Origin: Physcomitrium patens
Lineage: Eukaryota > Streptophyta > Bryopsida > Funariales > Funariaceae
Length of the DNA: 64,000 bases
NCBI RefSeq assembly: GCF_000002425.4
Contig: NC_037272.1
Location: 14,893,599-14,957,598, forward strand
Direction: 5' to 3'
Every line of letters begins with the position of its first letter. Positions within the stretch are counted from its first letter, which is position 1. The notes below the pieces were generated by a model. The model made no database searches. It was given only the letters and a program-made list of their open reading frames with translations, and had not been told where the DNA came from. A program made the translations under genes and the position numbers. Below, one piece after another: positions 61,083 to 64,000 of the stretch.

Positions 61083-64000
61083 ATGATTAACTGTATGGTT
61101 AGTCGTCGCCTATGTCAAAGTCGCAAGCCACAAGGGCCGCGCCTTGTCGTCCCAGAAACACCAGCTTCTACTGTACCTGAATTTCAGAAATATCACCCTG
61201 AAGAAAATGTACTATCGAATCGGAGGTTTTCAGTGGCACCTGAAGGATTCGGAGGAGGCCCGTTTTCCCAGCAACCTGGGATGTTTTCCCTACAAGGAAT
61301 TACTGTTGATGGACGGCCTACCATGCTCGAAGATGGGGATGACAAAGGAAAAATTACACAGCCAAATCCAAGGCCGAACCGAAGCAATAAAATGTTGAGC
61401 AAGCATTTTGTTGCTCCAAGGGCGAGGCTTAATAGGCGGGCTTCGCTTCACGGATGCGATTTCCGCACCACTCAAGGAATCTCTGTCATGGAGTCAGGTT
61501 ATGTTCTATGTCGATCTGGTCGAGTTTATACTGGAGGATCACAACCTTCTCTGAATTTCGTAGCATCATGTGTGTGTTTCAGAAGCGTTTTTATTCGATT
61601 AAGTATAGAAAGTCGTAGCTGCTGTTAAATTGAAATCCCAATCCCCCCCCCCCTATCCCGATGATAATCTTCTTGTTCGTGGAGACTTTTGAAGTTATCT
61701 AAAACCACGAGAGCTGACTCTTCAATTTTGGTTGCAGATGCAGTGTTGCATCCGAAAGAAGTCATGTACCTTCAGAAAATCGCATTAGCTAGCAATGAGG
61801 AAGCTCGGAGAAGTCACCTCACCAGCGGGATGGCACACATTTCTCTCGATGGGCGTATTATCAACGCTGTCTCTGCAACCTCGTCGAGAAGGATTGGAGG
61901 AGATTTAGGTGAAGAAGAGGCTCAAGCGTGGGATTGTTTTGCTCCATTGCAAAGGGTGTTGATTGTAGCAGTAGCTGCTGCAGCAGCAGCATCAAGTAAA
62001 CACGTAAACCGCAAGGAAATTGATCGTCTGCAAAAAGCTGTCAATGCACAGGTGCGCTAGACCATCATTATGATTTGATATTTCATGTATAAGTGTATCT
62101 TGTCATGCTCTACATTCGTAAAAATATCTCTCACATCGTTGTTGCTTTGTGCTTCACATCTCAAACTGATAGTATTCCTCTGCGCAGGAGGATGCTCTCT
62201 CACTCATGAGACGAGAGCTCAGCAATCTGTGGGGCCAAGTTGCCACTGAGGATAGCCCTCTTTCCTTTTTGACTCCTAAACAAGTTGGTGTTGATCAAAG
62301 ACCAAGGAGTGTAAGTCCAATGACCCCTTTGTGCGGGAGTGACGGACTACATCCCGACACTCCAATGATGGAGACACCAATAATCTCCAAGAGACAATGG
62401 CAGTGTGACTTGCCTGATGGCTCTGTCGGAAGCGGCCTATTTAGAGATAATTCCATCAATAAAAGCGTTTTACTTGTTGAAAAGTCCCAAGATCAGTTGC
62501 AGACAGTTCAATCAGGAGATGCTAAATGGTACAGCAATCCACTGATAGAGCACAGTGGACGGAGTGACGACAGCCTCCATAGTGAGCACTACTTTGAAGA
62601 TTGTACGCCTGACAAGCGACGACGAATATTTTCAAGATTTTCCGCTGATGCGACCGAGCCTATTGAGTGGATGTCTGTGAAGTCCTCCTTTACGGCTATT
62701 AGTGCTGATACTGTTACTCCAACGACAATTAGAAAGAGATTTTCTTACGAGGTATTTTATTAAATCTTATGTTCTACATACTGTGTTCATTGAGTATTGG
62801 TGTAATCCTATGTGAGTTTAATCAGGGGGTTCTTAGTACGTCGTCTCATTTCATGGATATGTTTCACTTTTACCATGCGCCTGATACTGTAGTCATGTTG
62901 ATCTGATTTGAAAGAATTGAAGTTGTGCGCAATTACTGAAGTGAGTTTTTTTCTGGTTGCCTCCCATCACAGGATTCGTTTACTACTCTTCCGAAAGAGA
63001 AATCTCTAGTTCTGGGAGAGATGGCTGCCATGCGGGGTTGCTGTTCTGCTCTACTCGTTGAAGTAAAGGTAACCTGTCCTGCTTTTGCCTGGCATTCATA
63101 TTCCAGAAATCACAACACCCATGTGTCTAGTAAGACGAGCAGTATAAAACCGGATTGTGAAGTTTGTAACAGTTTTTGTGAGTGCAGAATCAGGTCCTCT
63201 CCGTACTAGATAAAGAGGCGTCCCAAGTGATGGCTGCGCTTTCCCACGTCATTGAAAAGGTGAAGTGTTCAAATCGCTCGATTGCCGCTCGTTAAGTTTG
63301 TCAATTACTTCAAGCATACTAAATTCAGTGTAGGTCTTCAGCTTCATACAATTTCAGGTCGTAGTTTAAAGGGGTGGAATCGCAGGCCCAGAAGTTAGAG
63401 AAAATGGACAGAACAAGCTCATTCTCACGACGTGGGAATACGCCCGAGAAGAAAGCTAAAGGTATTTATCAGTCTCATTCTTATTGGGGTAAATGCTGGG
63501 ACTATGCACTGTACTCCCGTTGATTCATAGCGATCAAGTAGAGCAGAGTATTACTTTTCAGTTGTCTATGGTGGCCATTTTCGTGCAATAGTGTAAGTTT
63601 AAAGGCACAACTAGTGAAGGACCGGGTTACCCTGCGGTGGATAAACCGCGGTGATCCAAGTCACCTGCTGGTTCACAGGGTAAACTTGTTCAGCAACTAG
63701 GGGCCCACCCAAAGCTACACTCCTTTACTTCAGCTAAGCGGTTGTTCCGTTTTGCTCAAAGAAGCAGAAACGATGTCTTTTTGAACAGAAACAATTTTAG
63801 AGCATTGGAATTTGTTTGTGGCATGGCAGCTTCTGCAGCATTGAAACAGAGCGTAGAAAAAGCAAGTGCACAGGTTGCGTCACTTCAAGCAGCTGTTTTG
63901 AACATCTGGCGCACCATTGGGCCGCATGCATTGGTGTCCCTCAACTTCTCGCCCCAAGACTGTGAGAATCTCCTACTTCGTGTAGCGAAGCTGGTCCCTG
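61083..64000 (+). CDS. Coiled-coil protein of unknown function, 3' end beyond window
   Basis: Seven exons read from splice sites with agreeing phases: 61083-61497, 61738-62051, 62188-62751, 62973-63068, 63188-63259, 63386-63461 and 63839 onward. The first 138 residues are low in structure, with PRLVVPETPASTVPEFQKY near the start. Exon 2 encodes HPKEVMYLQKIALASNEEAR and an Ala run (VAVAAAAAASSKHVNRKEID) inside a probable helix. Exon 3 continues the helix (EDALSLMRRELSNLWGQV), then a polar linker. Exons 4-7 (LVLGEMAAMRGCCSALLVEV, NQVLSVLDKEASQVM, LKQSVEKASAQVASLQAAVL) look like heptad coiled coil. I do not recognise the family with certainty. It reads like a plant cytoskeletal or scaffold protein, but that is a guess. 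The ATG at 61095 is an alternative start. Confidence 0.75.
63626..63685 (+). other. Possible three-way RNA junction inside intron 6
   Basis: TTACCCTG (63627-63634) pairs with CAGGGTAA (63676-63683). Between them lie two small hairpins: CGGT/ACCG (63635-63638 with 63645-63648) and GGTGA/TCACC (63650-63654 with 63661-63665). It is not a tRNA. Loop sizes and the missing anticodon arm exclude that. Confidence 0.35.

Noticed and set aside
63626..63685. tRNA gene
   Set aside because: The folded shape has three stems but lacks a 7-nt anticodon loop and the proper T-arm.
1..64000. CRISPR arrays, prokaryotic operons, rRNA genes
   Set aside because: None present. The repeats found are LTRs, microsatellites and a MITE.

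Overview
The window looks like nuclear DNA of a land plant, most likely a moss such as Physcomitrium patens. That is an inference: it rests on plant-type multi-intron genes with GT-AG borders, a plant respiratory burst oxidase, islands of unique DNA with balanced base composition inside very AT-rich decayed transposon sea, and chromodomain Ty3/gypsy elements. No bacterial operons, CRISPR arrays, rRNA or tRNA genes were seen.

Host genes. Four were found. (1) 6566-7778 (+): a small conserved plant protein split into five short exons, recognisable by its N-terminal MGSLMPGWD and C-terminal WWTRSNWAYLN motifs. (2) 10971-15010 (-): an NADPH oxidase (RBOH), 11 exons rebuilt to a 960-residue open frame, with one probable GC-AG intron. 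(3) 21634-22650 (-): an intronless CDC123/D123 homologue. (4) 61083 to the right edge (+): a coiled-coil protein in at least seven exons, cut by the window end.

Mobile DNA. The left 4.3 kb is a decayed chromovirus (minus strand) carrying a nested solo LTR with a perfect 5-bp target duplication. A MITE with about 62-bp terminal inverted repeats sits inside a TA microsatellite near 8.4-8.8 kb. From about 23 to 58 kb nearly everything is retrotransposon wreckage. Its centre is a pair of 6372-bp chromovirus copies, A (32802-39173, minus) and B (44275-50646, plus). They are almost identical and face opposite ways around a 5.1-kb spacer.

The key result is how this pair arose. The 5-bp flanks match crosswise: A's left flank is the reverse complement of B's left flank, and A's right flank is nearly the reverse complement of B's right flank. 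An older gypsy element is also split, with its 5' part left of A on the plus strand and its 3' part in the spacer on the minus strand. Both its outer ends carry the same TTTAG target duplication. The spacer was therefore inverted by crossover between the two elements. Five LTR positions distinguish 5' from 3' LTRs identically in both copies, and several stop codons are shared. This points to gene conversion between the copies as well.

The A/B family also seems to be self-primed like Tf1. Eleven bases predicted to be the 5' end of its transcript are complementary to 11 bases lying 2 nt after the 5' LTR. The older family instead has a standard initiator-tRNA-Met primer site. The A/B family carries an extra open frame of unknown function downstream of the chromodomain.
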